This document shows, piece by piece, positions 6,826-8,565 of a stretch of 8,565 nt of DNA (within the stretch, counting starts at the first letter, position 1; each line of letters opens with the position of its first letter). The position numbers were made by a program, and so were the translations under genes. This stretch comes from Bacteroidales bacterium (GTDB lineage Bacteria; Bacteroidota; Bacteroidia; Bacteroidales; UBA12481): positions 1 through 8,565 of the forward strand of contig JAQWAJ010000053.1 in assembly GCA_028707745.1 (NCBI GenBank). Direction: 5' to 3'. The notes beneath the pieces were generated by a model. That model made no database searches and was not told the origin of the DNA. It worked only from the letters and a program-made list of their open reading frames with translations.

Positions 6826-8565
6826 ATGGAAAAGTCGCTGAATAATCTGATCGGAATATCCCATTTTTATGGCAATGACGTGGAGTTCGTCATCGGGGGC
6901 GGAGGCAATTCATCCTGGAAAGACGATGATTTCCTGTATGTCAAGGCCAGTGGAACCAAGCTGGGAACCCTTACCCGACAGGAACTGAATAAGCTCGACC
7001 GGCACAAGCTCAGTGCAGCTTTATCCGGCAAGTTACCAGAAGATAGTTTCAAGCGCGATCAGGTTGTTCTTGAAGGAATGATGAGCAGTTGTATCGACAA
7101 TACCCTGAATCTGAGGCCATCGGTGGAAACCCCGCTGCACCATCTGATTAGTTATAAATTTGTGATCCATACGCATCCCACCCGGATCAATGCTTTGCTC
7201 TGCAGCCATAACTGCAGGGAAATCTTACAAAAGATCTTTCCTGAAGAGGTCATGTTTGTGGAATACACCGATCCCGGTTTCATCCTGTACAAAAAACTGG
7301 AAACGGAGATCGTAGCCTATCGGGCAAAATTCTTAAAAGACCCGCAAATCATTCTGGTTCAGAATCATGGGATTTTCATTTCGGCAGATACGGTTGAAGA
7401 AGTCCGCAAACTGAGTGATTTCTGCCTGAATACGGTAAATAATGCCAATCCGCTTTCACTCGAAATCAAGGAATTGCCTTTATCTGAAAAGACAACGGCT
7501 GTCATACCGGCCATCCGGATGCTGCTCTCTGAATCAGGAGCTAAAATCCTGAAAATCAAGAACAACAGTCTAATTTCTCATTTTACTGGCAATCAAGCCC
7601 AAGCAAATCTGATTTCACTACCATTCACTCCGGATAATGTGGTTTACTGCAAAGCGCGTCCATTATATGTTGAATCAACGGGAACACCGGAGGAGATCAT
7701 AGCTGAATTTGAAACAAAACTAAAAAAGTACAAGTCGGATTTCGGTGGTAATCCTAAGATCATCCTGATTAACGAACTGGGTTTGATTGCGGCTGATGAG
7801 AGTATCAAGATGTCGAATATTTTGCTCGATGTTTTCAGTGATCTGATGAAGATCAGTTATCTGAGCCAGGCTTTTAGCGGGCCGCACTTTCTGTCTCCGG
7901 AGAGAATTTCCTACATAGAAAACTGGGAATCTGAGAATTACCGTCATAACATGTCGCGCGGGTCAGCTTCGGGCAAAGTGATGAACAAGATTGCCATTGT
8001 TACCGGGGCCGCCCAGGGATTTGGCGAGGGGATTGCCAGGGATCTGTTCCATGAAGGTGCCAACGTGGTTATTGCCGATCTGAATGAAGCGAAAGGCCAT
8101 GCGCTGGCTGAAAATCTGAACAGTATGGCAAAAAACAGCCGGGCGATTTTTGTTAAAACAGATGTATCCGACCCCCGGTCGGTACAGAACCTGATTAACG
8201 CCACGGTAGCCGAATATGGCGGATTGGATGTGGTGATCAGCAATGCCGGGATTCTGAGCGCAGGCGGGTTGGATGAAATGAGTCCGGAGACCTTTGAACT
8301 GATGACCAAAGTAAATTACGAAGGCTATTTTCTTTGTGCGAAATATGCCTCGGCAGTGATGAAAACACAGTCGAAATATTCGGCTCACTACTTCACTGAC
8401 ATTATCCAGATCAATTCAAAATCGGGATTACGCGGCAGCAAGAAGAATTTCACCTATGCAGGCGGAAAGTTCGGAGGTGTAGGTTTGACCGAATCCTTTG
8501 CACTGGAACTGATTGAATATCAGATAAAAGTAAACTCAATCTGTCCGGGTAATTTCTTCGACGGT
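6826..8565 (+). CDS. Bifunctional class II aldolase / short-chain dehydrogenase (RhaE/YuxG-like), partial at 3' end
   Basis: The frame is open for 580 codons and runs off the right edge; full-length relatives such as B. subtilis YuxG are about 690 residues, so roughly 100 may be missing. The N-terminal aldolase part shows GGGGNSSWKD (24-33), LYVKASGT (37-44), Glu101 in PSVETPLHH as the likely catalytic acid, and zinc ligands His115 and His117 (HTHP) and His181 (QNHG). The C-terminal SDR part starts near 386: the NAD-binding TGAAQGFGEG (393-402), SNAG (472-475), Ser531, catalytic Tyr544 and Lys548 in YAGGK, and CPG (573-575). In the rhamnose pathway, the aldolase half splits L-rhamnulose-1-phosphate into DHAP and L-lactaldehyde and the SDR half oxidises lactaldehyde. 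Whether this protein uses that or another (deoxy)ketose phosphate is not shown. Residues 200-385 match no motif I can name. It follows the PHP gene by 4 nt. Confidence 0.9.
   Translation, partial: MEKSLNNLIGISHFYGNDVEFVIGGGGNSSWKDDDFLYVKASGTKLGTLTRQELNKLDRHKLSAALSGKLPEDSFKRDQVVLEGMMSSCIDNTLNLRPSVETPLHHLISYKFVIHTHPTRINALLCSHNCREILQKIFPEEVMFVEYTDPGFILYKKLETEIVAYRAKFLKDPQIILVQNHGIFISADTVEEVRKLSDFCLNTVNNANPLSLEIKELPLSEKTTAVIPAIRMLLSESGAKILKIKNNSLISHFTGNQAQANLISLPFTPDNVVYCKARPLYVESTGTPEEIIAEFETKLKKYKSDFGGNPKIILINELGLIAADESIKMSNILLDVFSDLMKISYLSQAFSGPHFLSPERISYIENWESENYRHNMSRGSASGKVMNKIAIVTGAAQGFGEGIARDLFHEGANVVIADLNEAKGHALAENLNSMAKNSRAIFVKTDVSDPRSVQNLINATVAEYGGLDVVISNAGILSAGGLDEMSPETFELMTKVNYEGYFLCAKYASAVMKTQSKYSAHYFTDIIQINSKSGLRGSKKNFTYAGGKFGGVGLTESFALELIEYQIKVNSICPGNFFDG

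Larger units (their letters stand above)
397..8565 (+). other. Apparent five-gene operon (E2-E3-E1-PHP-aldolase/SDR)
   Basis: Five same-strand genes follow each other with gaps of 23, 23, 4 and 4 nt, and no hairpin followed by a T-run lies between any of them. The gaps leave no room for internal promoters outside coding sequence. This supports one transcript starting in the 226-396 control region and continuing beyond the right edge. A long uninterrupted operon under one GntR-type switch suggests that all products serve one inducible pathway. Confidence 0.8.

Noticed and set aside
7944..8388. Two overlapping minus-strand open frames over the SDR domain
   Set aside because: They are antisense to a frame with clear SDR motifs, and the two compete for the same bases.

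Overview
The window looks like chromosomal DNA of a Bacteroidota bacterium, possibly in or near the Bacteroidales. The clues are moderate-GC genes, an AT-rich intergenic region with TAnnTTTG-type -7 boxes on both strands, almost no Shine-Dalgarno sequences ahead of the genes, and a fused E1 alpha/beta dehydrogenase of the kind common in that phylum. No ribosomal RNA or phylogenetic marker is present, so the assignment is an inference.

Layout. Positions 1-225 (minus strand) hold the N-terminal part of a GntR-family repressor that runs off the left edge. Positions 226-396 are a divergent control region. It carries three related sites of about 20 bp (236-255, 257-276, 353-372) built around TGTAAATACA, plus a candidate -7 element on each strand. 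From 397 to the right edge, five genes on the plus strand are packed with gaps of 23, 23, 4 and 4 nt and form one apparent operon: the E2 acyltransferase of a 2-oxo acid dehydrogenase complex (397-1719), dihydrolipoamide dehydrogenase E3 (1743-3098), a fused E1 alpha/beta dehydrogenase of 822 residues (3122-5590), an atypical PHP-domain protein (5595-6821), and a class II aldolase/short-chain dehydrogenase fusion of the RhaE/YuxG type (6826 to the edge, incomplete).

How the genes may work together. E1, E2 and E3 make a complete 2-oxo acid dehydrogenase complex that converts a 2-oxo acid plus CoA and NAD+ to acyl-CoA, CO2 and NADH. Its placement behind a sugar-type GntR repressor and ahead of a sugar-phosphate aldolase/dehydrogenase suggests a dedicated catabolic route rather than the housekeeping pyruvate dehydrogenase. 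In that model the aldolase half splits a (deoxy)ketose phosphate, the SDR half oxidises an aldehyde or alcohol, and the dehydrogenase complex finishes an oxidised fragment as acyl-CoA. The substrate cannot be read from the sequence, and the PHP protein has no assigned step.

Most notable points: the three-site operator array; two tandem subunit-binding domains in E2; an unusually long E1 fusion with two insertions and a long inter-domain linker; a PHP protein lacking a usual metal-binding His; and the unusual combination of genes in one operon.
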